Source: Luteococcus sp038433155 (lineage in GTDB: Bacteria > Actinomycetota > Actinomycetes > Propionibacteriales > Propionibacteriaceae). Taken from it: a stretch of DNA of 64,000 nucleotides. The stretch is from positions 62,001 through 126,000 of the forward strand of contig NZ_JBCDMW010000013.1 of NCBI RefSeq assembly GCF_038433155.1, written 5' to 3'. The notes below the pieces were generated by a model that saw only the letters and a list, made by a program, of their open reading frames with translations, ran no database searches and was not told the origin of the DNA. The position numbers were made by a program, and so were the translations under genes. Position 1 is the first letter of the stretch, and each line of letters begins with the position of its first letter. This document shows positions 51,115 to 60,857 of this stretch, in pieces.

Positions 51115-51588
51115 TCAGTGCTCCTCAGTGGTGGTCGGGGAAGGGTTCTCGGCGCCGGCCTGGGCGCGCAGGATGGCGTCGCGGGCGGCAGACCAGCCGA
51201 GCATCGCGCACTTGACCCGGGCGGGGAACTGGGAGACGCCGACGAAGGCGACGCCGTCCTCCAGCCGGTCCTCGTCGGGCTCGGCCTTGCCCTGGCTCTG
51301 CATCATCGCCAGGAATTCGTCGTGCAGGGCCAGCGAATCGGCCACGTCGCGGTCGATCAGCAGCTCGCTCATCACGCTGCTGGAGGCCTGGGAGATGGAA
51401 CAGCCCTCGGCGTGGTAGCTGATGTCGGCAATTCTGTCGCCGTCCAGCTGCACCCGCAGGGTGAGCTCGTCGCCGCAGGACGGGTTCACGTGGTGCACCT
51501 CGGCCTGGTAGGGCTCACGCAGGCCGGAGTTCAGCTTCTCCCGGTAGTGGTCCAGGATGATCTCCTGGTACATCTGTTCAACGCTCAC
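51115..51588 (-). CDS. sufU: SufU zinc-dependent sulfurtransferase
   Basis: 157 residues from a GTG (GTGA overlap with the sufS stop), with AAGGAG upstream. The start MYQEIILDHYREKLNSG and the cysteines in NPSCGDELTLRV, EGCSISQASSSVM and RVKCAMLGWSA are the SufU set. SufU accepts persulfide sulfur from SufS. The acidic tail ends in TTTEEH. Confidence 0.94.
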   Translation of the reverse strand: MSVEQMYQEIILDHYREKLNSGLREPYQAEVHHVNPSCGDELTLRVQLDGDRIADISYHAEGCSISQASSSVMSELLIDRDVADSLALHDEFLAMMQSQGKAEPDEDRLEDGVAFVGVSQFPARVKCAMLGWSAARDAILRAQAGAENPSPTTTEEH

Positions 51589-52895
51589 TTGCTCTCCTTG
51601 GCTGCCCGGCGACGACGGATCCGGCTCTGGCCAGTGCCCGCAAACTTGGAACCAAAGAAGTCCTTGGTCCATTCCAGCGTCTCGGCCAACTGCTCCACCT
51701 CGTCGGGCGTGGTGTACAGGTAGCCGGACGCCCGCACCGAGGACTGCACGCCGAGCCGCTCGTGCAGCGGACGGGCACAGTGGTGGCCGCCGCGGATGGC
51801 GACGCCGCGGGAGTCCAGCATCTGCATGATGTCGTGCGGATGCACCCCGTCCAGGGTGAAGCTGACCGCTCCCCCGCGCTCGACGGCCTCGGTGGGTCCG
51901 AGGATCCACAGGCCGTCGATCCGCTGCAAGCGCTCCAGCATCAGCGCGGTGATCTGGTGCTCATGGGCCGCGATCTTGTCCATCCCGATCCCGGAGACGT
52001 AGTCCAGGGCGGCGGCCAGACCGACGGCCTGGACGATCGGCGGGGTGCCGGCCTCGAAGCGGTGCGGCGGCGGCGCGAAGGTGGAGCCGGTCATCTTGAC
52101 CACCTCGATCATCTCGCCGCCACCCAGGAATGGCGGCATCCGGTCCAGCAGCTCGGCGCGTCCCCACAGGATGCCGACGCCGGTGGGGCCGCAGATCTTG
52201 TGGCCGGTGAAGGCCAGCAGGTCACAACCCAGCTCGGTGACGTCCGTGGGCCGTTGCGGGACACCCTGCGAGCCGTCGACCACCATGGTGGCGCCGACGG
52301 CGTGGGCCAGCTCGCTGATCTTGCCGATCGGGTTGACGGTGCCCAGCACATTGCTGATCCAGGTGACCGAGACGATCCTGGTCTTCTCATTGATCAGTCC
52401 GTCGCGCTCGGCAGCCTCAAGATCAAGCCGACCTTCGTCGGTGATGTCGAACCAGCGCAGCGTGGCGCCGGTGCGCTCGCAGACCAGCTGCCAGGGCACG
52501 ATGTTGGAGTGGTGCTCCATCACGGAGACCACCACCTCGTCGCCCGGCTTGAGCGTGGCCCCCAGCGAGTTGGCGGCCAGGTTCAGCGCCTCCGACGCGT
52601 TCTTGGTGAAGACCACCTCGGAAGCACTGTCGGCGCCGATGAAGCGGGCGATGGTCTCCCGCGCGCCCTCGAAGGCGGCGGTGGCCTCACCGCCCAAGAG
52701 GTGCATGGCGCGGGCGACATTGGCGTTGTGCTGCAGATAGTGCTCGGCGATGGCGTCGACCACCTGACGCGGCTTCTGCGAGGTGTTGGCGCTGTCCAGG
52801 TAGACCAGCGGGTACTCCCCCGCCGTGCGGGAGAGGATCGGGAAGTCGGCCCGGATGGCGTCCACGTCCAGACCGGGATGGGTCTGTTCAGTCAT
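51585..52895 (-). CDS. sufS: SufS cysteine desulfurase (internal start within the SufC-SufS frame)
   Basis: 436 residues from the ATG at 52893-52895, with AGGAGCACC right before it. It removes sulfur from cysteine with PLP. The PLP lysine lies in LLAFTGHKICGPTGVG, the active-site Cys in GGHHCARPLHERLGV, and EHHSNIVPWQLV is present. Length and order match actinobacterial SufS. The C-terminal ~15 residues are basic (IRRRRAAKESK). It transfers sulfur to SufU, coupled to it by GTGA. Confidence 0.9.
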   Translation of the reverse strand: MTEQTHPGLDVDAIRADFPILSRTAGEYPLVYLDSANTSQKPRQVVDAIAEHYLQHNANVARAMHLLGGEATAAFEGARETIARFIGADSASEVVFTKNASEALNLAANSLGATLKPGDEVVVSVMEHHSNIVPWQLVCERTGATLRWFDITDEGRLDLEAAERDGLINEKTRIVSVTWISNVLGTVNPIGKISELAHAVGATMVVDGSQGVPQRPTDVTELGCDLLAFTGHKICGPTGVGILWGRAELLDRMPPFLGGGEMIEVVKMTGSTFAPPPHRFEAGTPPIVQAVGLAAALDYVSGIGMDKIAAHEHQITALMLERLQRIDGLWILGPTEAVERGGAVSFTLDGVHPHDIMQMLDSRGVAIRGGHHCARPLHERLGVQSSVRASGYLYTTPDEVEQLAETLEWTKDFFGSKFAGTGQSRIRRRRAAKESK

Positions 52896-53780
52896 GGTGC
52901 TCCTTGCCTGACAGTAATTGCTGCCAATTGGATTGCTGCCACCTGTGTGCGCCGCTGACGCGGGTGCGTCAGCGGCGCCCTGGGTTGTGCGGTGCCCGTA
53001 AGCCCCGGAGTTGGCCTCAGCGGGGGCATAGGCCTTGATGTACTGCTCGTAGCCGCTGGCCTCCAGCTCCTCGGCCAGCTCCTTGCCACCCTCGGCGGCC
53101 ACCCGGCCGTCGACGAAGACGTGCACGTGGGTGGGGTTCACGTAGCGCAGGATCCGTGAGTAGTGGGTGATCAGCAGCACGCCGCGGTCGCCCTGCTCGC
53201 TGAACCGGTTGACGCCCTCACTGACGACGCGCAGGGCGTCGATGTCCAGGCCGGAGTCGGTCTCGTCCAGGATGGCGACCTTCGGGTTGAGCAGCTCCAG
53301 CTGGGCAATCTCGTGCCGCTTCTTCTCGCCACCGGAGAAGCCCTCGTTCACCGAACGGGCGGCGAACTCCTTGTCCAGCTGCATCTTCTCCAGCGCGGCG
53401 TTGACGTCCTTGACCCAGGTGCGCACCTTGGGGGCCTGGCCGTCCAGTGCCGTCTTGGCGGTGCGCAGGAAGTTGGCGACGCTCACCCCGGGCACCTCGA
53501 CGGGGTACTGCATGGCCAGGAAGAGGCCGGCGCGGGCACGCTCGTCGACGGTCATCTCGGTCAGGTCCTGACCATCCAGCAGCACCTTGCCGGAGGTGAT
53601 GGTGTACTTCGGGTGGCCCGCGATGGAGTAGGCCAGGGTGGACTTGCCGGAGCCGTTGGGGCCCATGATGGCGTGCACCTCACCATCGTTGATGGTCAGG
53701 TTGACGCCCTTGAGGATCGGCTTGGGACCGGTCTCGGTCTCCACGTCCACGTGCAGGTCGATGATTTCCAGCTTCGACAT
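51585..53780 (-). CDS. sufC-sufS: SufC ATPase joined in frame to SufS cysteine desulfurase
   Basis: The frame from the sufC ATG (53780) has no stop until the end of sufS, giving 731 residues. Residues 1-251 are SufC: Walker A GPNGSGKST, signature NEGFSGGEKKRHEIAQL, Walker B AILDETDSGLD. About 45 linker residues follow (AYAPAEANSGAYGHRTTQGA ...). They are encoded over a perfect 13-bp hairpin and a 15-bp tandem duplication. Residues 296-731 are SufS. An internal ATG with AGGAGCACC begins SufS, so free SufS may also be made. Normal genomes keep sufC and sufS separate. Fusion or a lost sufC stop are both possible. Confidence 0.75.
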   Translation of the reverse strand: MSKLEIIDLHVDVETETGPKPILKGVNLTINDGEVHAIMGPNGSGKSTLAYSIAGHPKYTITSGKVLLDGQDLTEMTVDERARAGLFLAMQYPVEVPGVSVANFLRTAKTALDGQAPKVRTWVKDVNAALEKMQLDKEFAARSVNEGFSGGEKKRHEIAQLELLNPKVAILDETDSGLDIDALRVVSEGVNRFSEQGDRGVLLITHYSRILRYVNPTHVHVFVDGRVAAEGGKELAEELEASGYEQYIKAYAPAEANSGAYGHRTTQGAADAPASAAHTGGSNPIGSNYCQARSTMTEQTHPGLDVDAIRADFPILSRTAGEYPLVYLDSANTSQKPRQVVDAIAEHYLQHNANVARAMHLLGGEATAAFEGARETIARFIGADSASEVVFTKNASEALNLAANSLGATLKPGDEVVVSVMEHHSNIVPWQLVCERTGATLRWFDITDEGRLDLEAAERDGLINEKTRIVSVTWISNVLGTVNPIGKISELAHAVGATMVVDGSQGVPQRPTDVTELGCDLLAFTGHKICGPTGVGILWGRAELLDRMPPFLGGGEMIEVVKMTGSTFAPPPHRFEAGTPPIVQAVGLAAALDYVSGIGMDKIAAHEHQITALMLERLQRIDGLWILGPTEAVERGGAVSFTLDGVHPHDIMQMLDSRGVAIRGGHHCARPLHERLGVQSSVRASGYLYTTPDEVEQLAETLEWTKDFFGSKFAGTGQSRIRRRRAAKESK
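52917..52978 (-). repeat. Hairpin and tandem duplication at the sufC-sufS junction
   Basis: GCGCCGCTGACGC (52949-52961) pairs perfectly with 52966-52978 around a 4-nt loop. ATTGCTGCCA occurs twice, at 52917-52926 and 52932-52941, with a 15-bp period that keeps frame. Both look like intergenic material, yet are read through by the SufC frame. Confidence 0.7.
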
Positions 53781-53781
53781 C

Positions 53782-54120
53782 TCAGTTCTCCAGAGTTTCA
53801 GTGATCTTGATCGGGTTGTCCAGGTCGACGAGCACGCGTCCGTCGGTGATCTTGGTCGGGTAGACCGGCACCGGTTCGGTGGCCGGCAGGTGCAGGGGCT
53901 GGCCGGTGCGCAGGCTGAAGCCGACATTGTGCCGCCAGCACTCGATGCTGTCGCCCTCCACCTCGCCCTCGCTGAGCTTGATCTTGGCGTGGGAGCACTC
54001 GTCGAAGATCGCGAAGATCTCCTCGCCGGAGCGCACCAGCGCCACGTCCGTGCCCCCCACGGTGACGGCCAGGGGCTGCTCGCCCAGGTCGGCCAGCGCG
54101 CAGGCGTCGCGGTAGCTCAC
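53782..54120 (-). CDS. Rieske 2Fe-2S ferredoxin of the suf operon
   Basis: 112 residues. The Rieske ligands are in ECSHAKIKLSEGEVEG and IECWRHNVGFSL, the CxH and CxxH pair. It is the NirD/HcaC-like small soluble form. In actinobacterial suf operons it lies between sufD and sufC and may supply electrons for cluster assembly. It overlaps sufD by 4 bp and ends 1 bp before sufC. Confidence 0.93.
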   Translation of the reverse strand: MSYRDACALADLGEQPLAVTVGGTDVALVRSGEEIFAIFDECSHAKIKLSEGEVEGDSIECWRHNVGFSLRTGQPLHLPATEPVPVYPTKITDGRVLVDLDNPIKITETLEN

Positions 54121-55292
54121 TGCGCGGCCTCGGCCTGCGCCTCGGCGGAGACGAAGGCCAGTTCCTGCTCGACGGCCTCCATCAGCCGCTCCTCCACGGC
54201 GGGCACGCCCACCCGGCGGACGATGTCCACAAAGAAGCCGTGCACCACGAGGCGACGGGCCTCGGGCTCTGGGATGCCGCGGCTCATCAGGTAGAAGAGA
54301 TGGTTGTCGTCGAACCGCCCGGTGGTGGAGCTGTGCCCGGCACCGGCGATCTCGCCGGTCTCGATCTCCAGGTTGGGCACACTGTCGGCCTTGGCGCCCT
54401 CGGTGAGCAGCAGGTTCTTGTTGTTCTCGTAGGTCTCGATGCCCTCGGCCACCTTGCGGATCAGCACGTCGCCGATCCAGACCGAGTGCGCACCGTCGCC
54501 CTGCAGGCAGCCGCGGTAGTCCACATTGGACTTGGTCTGGGGCGCATTGTGGTCCACGAAGATCCGGTGCTGCACGTGCTCGCCCTGGTCCACGAAGTAC
54601 AGGCCGTACTGCTCCAGCTCGCCGCCGGGGCCGGCATAGCGCACGTCCTCCTGAAGCCGGATGGCGGAGCCGCCCAGAGAGGCGGTGACCAGCTTGACGT
54701 GCGCATCGCGGCCCACCTGGACGGAGCGCTGACCGCCGTGCACGGCGCCCTCGGCCCAGTCCTGCAGCGTGACCAGGGTCACCTGTGCGCCGTCGCCGAC
54801 GATCACGTCGACCTTCTCCGCGTACTGGGCGGTGCCCTCGTAGCGCAGCACGATGGTGGCCTTGGCGAAGTTGCCGACGCGGATTGCCAGGTGTCCCCAG
54901 ACGTGCTGGCCGTCACCGGTCAGGGTGACCCGGACCGGCTCAGCCAGCTCGGCCTCGGCCGGCACCTCGATCAGCTGGCAGCCACCGGCGTGGTGGGCGG
55001 CCAGCGCAGCCACCCGGTCCAGCGGGGCCTCGGCGGCCAGCTGCTTGGCCTCGTCGGTGCTGATCACGCGGCTGGTCACGCCAGCCGGGTACTGCTCGTC
55101 CCAGGCCAGGCAGGCGTCGCTGGGGGTGTCACCCAGCAGGGTGCTGAACTTCTTCAGCGGGGTGAACCGCCAGATCTCCTCCCGGCCGGTGGGCTCGGGA
55201 TGGTCGGTCAGGTCCCACGAGGGGGTGGGGTGCAGGTGCGAGGCAACCGTCTCGATTGCGCCCGCGACAGCCGGTGCGGTGTCAGTGGACAA
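54117..55292 (-). CDS. sufD: SufD scaffold subunit
   Basis: 391 residues. Forms the SufBC2D scaffold. The C-terminal beta-helix core has GYLHHQ-like segments seen as EQYGLYFVDQGEHVQHRIFV, KSNVDYRGCLQGDGAHSVWIG, and the family tail with HSSTTGRFDDNHLFYLMSRGI. The N-terminal helical part (PEPTGREEIWRFTPLKKF) is typical. It lies 51 bp downstream of sufB. Confidence 0.95.
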   Translation of the reverse strand: MSTDTAPAVAGAIETVASHLHPTPSWDLTDHPEPTGREEIWRFTPLKKFSTLLGDTPSDACLAWDEQYPAGVTSRVISTDEAKQLAAEAPLDRVAALAAHHAGGCQLIEVPAEAELAEPVRVTLTGDGQHVWGHLAIRVGNFAKATIVLRYEGTAQYAEKVDVIVGDGAQVTLVTLQDWAEGAVHGGQRSVQVGRDAHVKLVTASLGGSAIRLQEDVRYAGPGGELEQYGLYFVDQGEHVQHRIFVDHNAPQTKSNVDYRGCLQGDGAHSVWIGDVLIRKVAEGIETYENNKNLLLTEGAKADSVPNLEIETGEIAGAGHSSTTGRFDDNHLFYLMSRGIPEPEARRLVVHGFFVDIVRRVGVPAVEERLMEAVEQELAFVSAEAQAEAAQ

Positions 55293-55343
55293 CTGTGTGC
55301 TTCTTTCTGTGGGTCAAATGCAAGTGGGTGGTGGCGGGACGGG

Positions 55344-56792
<1,449 letters not shown>

Positions 56793-56793
56793 G

Positions 56794-57612
56794 TCAGTGG
56801 GCCTTTCGATCGATTGCGGGAGAGGTGTGGTCTTGGGCGGAAATTCCTTCCGCGAGCGCAGGGTCGAGCCTGCGAGGGCCGGTGCTCGCGAGCGCAGCGG
56901 GAGGTTGAAGGGGGGTGGTCCCCCCTTCCTGCAGCACCGGGATGTGCGTGGTGCAGACGCCGTCGCCGTGGGCGATGGTGGCCAGCCGCTGCACGTGGCT
57001 GCCCAGCAGCTTGCTGAACAACTGGGTCTCGGCCTCGCACAGCTGCGGGAACTGCTCGGCGACGTGCGCCACCGGGCAGTGGTGCTGGCAGAGCTGGTCA
57101 CCCAGGGTGGCGGGCTTGACGCTGGCGACGTAGCCATCGGTGTTCAGGGCCTGGGCCAGCACCTCGGCGGCGGTGGCCTCCGGCTGTTCGGTGCGGATCC
57201 GGTGGAAGGCCTCCTCCACGTCGGCCACCCGCTGGGAGGCCAGGGCGCTGATCGCGGCCGGGCCGACGGCGTTGACCAACTGCCGCAGGGCGGCGATGGC
57301 CAGCTCGTCGTAGGCCTGGTAGAAGGTGGACCGCCCGGAATCGGTCAGGGAGAAGACCTTGGCGGGGCGGCCACGGCCGCGGGCGCCGTAGACCCGCTGT
57401 TCCCGGGGTTCGATGTGGCCCTGTTCGGTGAGCACTGCCAGGTGGCGACGGATGGCGGCCGGGGTGAGATTGAGCCGCTCCCCCAGTTCCGCCGCGGTGC
57501 TGGCGCCGTGTTCCAAGATGGAACGCGCGACCCGTTCCCGGGTGGAGGCGTCCTCATCGGCGTCGACGAGCCCCGGCGACGCGGGGCGCGCGGTAGTCTC
57601 GTCAGATTTCAC
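56794..57612 (-). CDS. sufR: SufR-type iron-sulfur repressor of the suf operon
   Basis: 272 residues from the GTG at 57610-57612. A winged HTH is near residues 25-75 (STAAELGERLNLTPAAIRRHLAVL, RGRGRPAKVFSLT). Cluster-binding cysteines are in DQLCQHHCPVAH, FPQLCEAE and DGVCTTHIP. The last ~45 residues past CTTHIP are low-complexity and are encoded over a GC-rich hairpin (56908-56927) and a repeated 11-mer, so the gene may have grown into spacer DNA. An upstream GTG at 57684 is possible. It should repress suf when holding a cluster. Confidence 0.9.
   Translation of the reverse strand: MKSDETTARPASPGLVDADEDASTRERVARSILEHGASTAAELGERLNLTPAAIRRHLAVLTEQGHIEPREQRVYGARGRGRPAKVFSLTDSGRSTFYQAYDELAIAALRQLVNAVGPAAISALASQRVADVEEAFHRIRTEQPEATAAEVLAQALNTDGYVASVKPATLGDQLCQHHCPVAHVAEQFPQLCEAETQLFSKLLGSHVQRLATIAHGDGVCTTHIPVLQEGGTTPLQPPAALASTGPRRLDPALAEGISAQDHTSPAIDRKAH
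56851..56927 (-). repeat. 11-bp repeat and hairpin inside the 3' end of sufR
   Basis: CGCGAGCGCAG occurs at 56851-56861 and 56887-56897. AAGGGGGG (56908-56915) pairs with CCCCCCTT (56920-56927) around a 4-nt loop. These are read as coding in the current sufR frame. Confidence 0.6.
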
Positions 57613-57663
57613 AACGCCATGCTTACCTAATTGGCGGGCGCCTTTCAACAAAGCCTCGCCTAA
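57612..57663 (-). promoter_or_regulatory. sufR promoter with DtxR/IdeR-like half-sites
   Basis: TTGTTG and TAGGTA lie 16 bp apart on the minus strand and place the transcript start near the GTG, a near-leaderless layout. Two TTAGG half-sites, 57645-57663 and 57612-57630, each match about 13 of 19 positions of the IdeR consensus TWAGGTWAGSCTWACCTWA. The matches are imperfect on the second arm. Iron control is inferred. Confidence 0.35.
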
Positions 57664-57860
57664 GTTCGTCCGGTGACCTGCCACCCGGTTGGTTCAGCCG
57701 ATCAACAGCCGGACTCCCAACACGAAGCCTTGCCCTTTCAACCAACGGTGGGATGATGGACACCGATCACGGGCGAGGTTGCCCGCGATGTTGACGAACT
57801 GCAGACGCGGAGCCGGGCAATGGGTGCCCGGAATCGCGGGTGCGACAGAAAGGCAACACC

Positions 57861-59147
57861 ATGAGCTACTCCCTCGGCCGTCGTGGCTTCATCGGCCTGG
57901 CCGGCCTCGCCGTGGGCGCCAGCGCCCTGTCCGCGTGCGGCAGCAAGTCGGAGTCTGGCGGCGGAGCCAGCCCGTCGGCCGGCGCCAGCGGCTCCAACGC
58001 CCCCGCCGCCGGAGCCGGGACCATCACCGTGTGGACCGACTCCAACCGGGAGCCGGTGCTCAAGCCCGTCGCCGAGAAGTTCAAGAATGACACCGGCGTG
58101 ACCATCAAGTTCGTGGTCAAGGACTTCGCCAAGCTGGCCGACGACTTCGTCACCCAAGTGCCGACGGGCAAGGGGCCCGACGCCTCGATCATGCCGCACG
58201 ACGCCACTGGCCGGCTGGTGCAGAACGGCGTCATCTCCCCCGTCGAGCTGGGCGACACCAGCGCCTTCGAGGATGTCGCCGTGCAGGCCTTCACCTATGA
58301 GGGCCAGGTCTACGGCGTGCCCTACTCCACCGAGTCCATCGGCATCCTGCGCAACACCGCGCTGGCCCCGGAGAAGACCCCGGACACCTTCGACGCCATG
58401 ATCGAGGCGGGCAAGAAGGTCGTCGCCGCCGGCAAGGCCAAGTACCCCTTCCTGGTGGGTCTGGACCCGAAGACGGCCGATGCCTTCCACCTGTACCCCT
58501 TCCAGACCTCCTTCGGCGCACCGGTCTTCGAGCTGGGCGACAAGGGCTTCGACGCCTCCAAGCTGGCGATGGGTGGGGAGAAGGGCGCCAAGTTCGCGGC
58601 CTGGCTGGCCGCGCAGGGCAAGGCCGGAATCCTGAACCTCAACGTCACCCAAGACATCTCCAAGGCCCAGTTCTTCGCCGGGAAGACCCCCTATCTGCTG
58701 ACCGGTCCGTGGAACCTTGCCGACGCGAAGAAGGCCGGGATCAAGTACGCCATCGATCCCATCCCCAAGGCCGGAGACCAGGATGCCCAGGCCTTCGTGA
58801 CCGTGCAGGGCTTCGTGATGTCCGCCAAGACCCAGAACTCGGTGGCGGTCAACAAGTTCCTGGTGGAGTACGTCGGCTCCGAGGAGGTGCAGACCGAGCT
58901 CTACAAGGTCGGCCTGCGTGCCCCAGCCAACAAGGCCGCCTACGAGGCCGCCAAGGCCGATGCGGATGTCTCCGCCTTCGGTGCGGTCAGCGCCAAGGGC
59001 GTGCCGATGCCCAACATCCCGGCCATGAACGGTGTCTGGACCGACTGGGGCACCGCTCAGGCCCAGATCATCGGCCAGAAGGCCAAGGATCCGGCCAAGA
59101 CCTGGGAGACCATGGTCACCACCCTGAACGGCAAGATCACCAAGTGA
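57861..59147 (+). CDS. malE: Maltose/maltodextrin ABC substrate-binding lipoprotein
   Basis: 428 residues from the ATG at 57861, after AAAGGC. A lipoprotein signal ends in LSACGSK. Then a Gly/Ser linker and the MalE fold: ITVWTDSNREPVLKPVAEKF, DASIMPHDATGRLVQNGV, YGVPYSTESIGILRNTAL, KTPYLLTGPWNLADAKKAG. The last is typical of MalE. A 7-bp dyad (CCGGGCA-N5-TGCCCGG, 57813-57831) lies 30 bp upstream in the leader. It is first in malEFG. Confidence 0.93.
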   Translation: MSYSLGRRGFIGLAGLAVGASALSACGSKSESGGGASPSAGASGSNAPAAGAGTITVWTDSNREPVLKPVAEKFKNDTGVTIKFVVKDFAKLADDFVTQVPTGKGPDASIMPHDATGRLVQNGVISPVELGDTSAFEDVAVQAFTYEGQVYGVPYSTESIGILRNTALAPEKTPDTFDAMIEAGKKVVAAGKAKYPFLVGLDPKTADAFHLYPFQTSFGAPVFELGDKGFDASKLAMGGEKGAKFAAWLAAQGKAGILNLNVTQDISKAQFFAGKTPYLLTGPWNLADAKKAGIKYAIDPIPKAGDQDAQAFVTVQGFVMSAKTQNSVAVNKFLVEYVGSEEVQTELYKVGLRAPANKAAYEAAKADADVSAFGAVSAKGVPMPNIPAMNGVWTDWGTAQAQIIGQKAKDPAKTWETMVTTLNGKITK

Positions 59148-59184
59148 TCCGTTGCCGGTGAACACCAGGCAGTAGCAGCGCATC

Positions 59185-59211
59185 GGCCCCGGGAGGCAAA
59201 CTTCCGGGGCC
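59185..59211 (+). terminator. Hairpin between malE and malF
   Basis: GGCCCCGGGAG (59185-59195) pairs with CTTCCGGGGCC (59201-59211), one mismatch. It likely reduces readthrough, so that malE mRNA exceeds malFG, as is common for binding-protein operons. Confidence 0.55.
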
Positions 59212-59246
59212 TTGCCTGTTCCCGCCACGACGAAGACCGAAGGGCC

Positions 59247-60857
59247 ATGAGCACACCAAAGAACTCCCTGTCCGGGGCGGCGCGTGAGCAGGCGGTCACC
59301 CGCGCGCAGTCCGCCTATTCCACCGGCCCCCTGCCGTGGGTGATCAAGATCGCCGCACTGGGCGCGCTGGACGCCTTCCTGGTACTGGGCGCCATCACCG
59401 CCGTTGCCTCCGGCGCCTGGTGGATCCTGGCCGCCATCGTGCTGCTGCTGGTCCTGGTGAACGGCATCTACCTGCCGCCCAACCGCTTCCTGCCAGCCAA
59501 GTACCTCTTCCCCGGGCTTGTCTTCCTGACCATCTTCAGCGTCGGCGTGATCCTGTACACGGTCTACATCGCCTTCACCAACTACGGCGACGGGCACAAC
59601 TCGTCGAAGGACGACGCCATCGTCGCCATCCAGGCCAACAACACCACCCGGGTGCCCGGATCCAAGGCCTACAAGTCGGCCGTCGCCCTCAAGGACGGCA
59701 AGCTGCAGCTGGTCGTCGTGGACCCGGCCACCAAGAAGGTGGAGGCCGCCCCGGACCAGGAGGTCCTCAAGGAGGTGGAGGGCGCCGAGCTCACCAGCAT
59801 CGGCGGGATCAAGTCGGTGCCGGGCTACCAGGTGCTCAGCTTTGCCGAGATCACCCAGCGCACCAAGGAGATCGCCGCCCTCAAGGTGAAACTCGACGAG
59901 GACCCCAACTCGGGCTTCATCCGGACCACCACCGGCTCGGCCGCCTACGAGTACAAGTCCACCCTCACCTATGACAAGGCCAAGGACACCTTCACCGACG
60001 CCAAGGGCAGTGTGTACCACGACTCCGGCAAGGGCTCCTTCGTCACCGACGACGGCAAGCGGATCGAACCGGGCTGGAAGGTGGGCGTCGGCTTCGAGAA
60101 CTTCCAGCGGGCCTTCACCAATCAGGACATCCGCGGCCCCTTCCTGAAGGTGACCGCCTGGACCTTCGCCTTCGCCTTCCTCAGCGTCGCGACCACCTTC
60201 GCTCTGGGGCTCTTCCTGGCCATCATGTTCAACGAGCCCCGGATGCGCGGCCAGAAGATCTACCGGGTCCTGATGATCCTTCCCTACGCCTTCCCCGGCT
60301 TCCTCTCGGCGCTGGTCTGGGCGGGCCTGTTCAACCAGGAGTTCGGCTTCATCAATGAGGTGCTGCTGCAGGGCGCGCGGATCCCGTGGCTCACCGATCC
60401 CATCTGGGCCAAGGTGGCGGTGCTGCTGGTGAACCTGTGGCTGGGCTTCCCGTACATGTTCCTGGTGGCCACCGGCGCCCTGCAGTCCATCCCCGACGAC
60501 GTGCTGGAGGCGGCCCGGATGGACGGCGCCAGCACCTGGCAGACCTTCCGGCAGATCAAGCTCCCGCTGCTGATGGTGCCGCTGGCACCGCTGCTGATCA
60601 GCTCCTTTGCCTTCAACTTCAACAACTTCGTGCTGATCTACCTGCTCACCAATGGCGGCCCGCAGTTCGAGGGCACCTCGCTCAGCGTCGGCGCCACCGA
60701 CCTGCTGATCTCGATGGTCTTCAAGGTGGCCGGCTTTGGTGGTGGCCACCATGACTATGGCCTGGCCAGCGCCTTCGCCATCATCATCTTCTTCATCATC
60801 GGCGGCATCTCCTACCTGGGCTTCCGCCAGACCAAGACCCTGGAGAACCTGAACTGA
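59247..60857 (+). CDS. malF: Maltose ABC permease MalF
   Basis: 536 residues. Two N-terminal helices precede a third, then a large extracytoplasmic loop (~105-280), followed by the permease core with five or six helices. The EAA motif is EAARMDGASTWQTFRQIKLP. The loop and length match MalF rather than short permeases. It overlaps malG by 1 bp (TGATG). Confidence 0.94.
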   Translation: MSTPKNSLSGAAREQAVTRAQSAYSTGPLPWVIKIAALGALDAFLVLGAITAVASGAWWILAAIVLLLVLVNGIYLPPNRFLPAKYLFPGLVFLTIFSVGVILYTVYIAFTNYGDGHNSSKDDAIVAIQANNTTRVPGSKAYKSAVALKDGKLQLVVVDPATKKVEAAPDQEVLKEVEGAELTSIGGIKSVPGYQVLSFAEITQRTKEIAALKVKLDEDPNSGFIRTTTGSAAYEYKSTLTYDKAKDTFTDAKGSVYHDSGKGSFVTDDGKRIEPGWKVGVGFENFQRAFTNQDIRGPFLKVTAWTFAFAFLSVATTFALGLFLAIMFNEPRMRGQKIYRVLMILPYAFPGFLSALVWAGLFNQEFGFINEVLLQGARIPWLTDPIWAKVAVLLVNLWLGFPYMFLVATGALQSIPDDVLEAARMDGASTWQTFRQIKLPLLMVPLAPLLISSFAFNFNNFVLIYLLTNGGPQFEGTSLSVGATDLLISMVFKVAGFGGGHHDYGLASAFAIIIFFIIGGISYLGFRQTKTLENLN

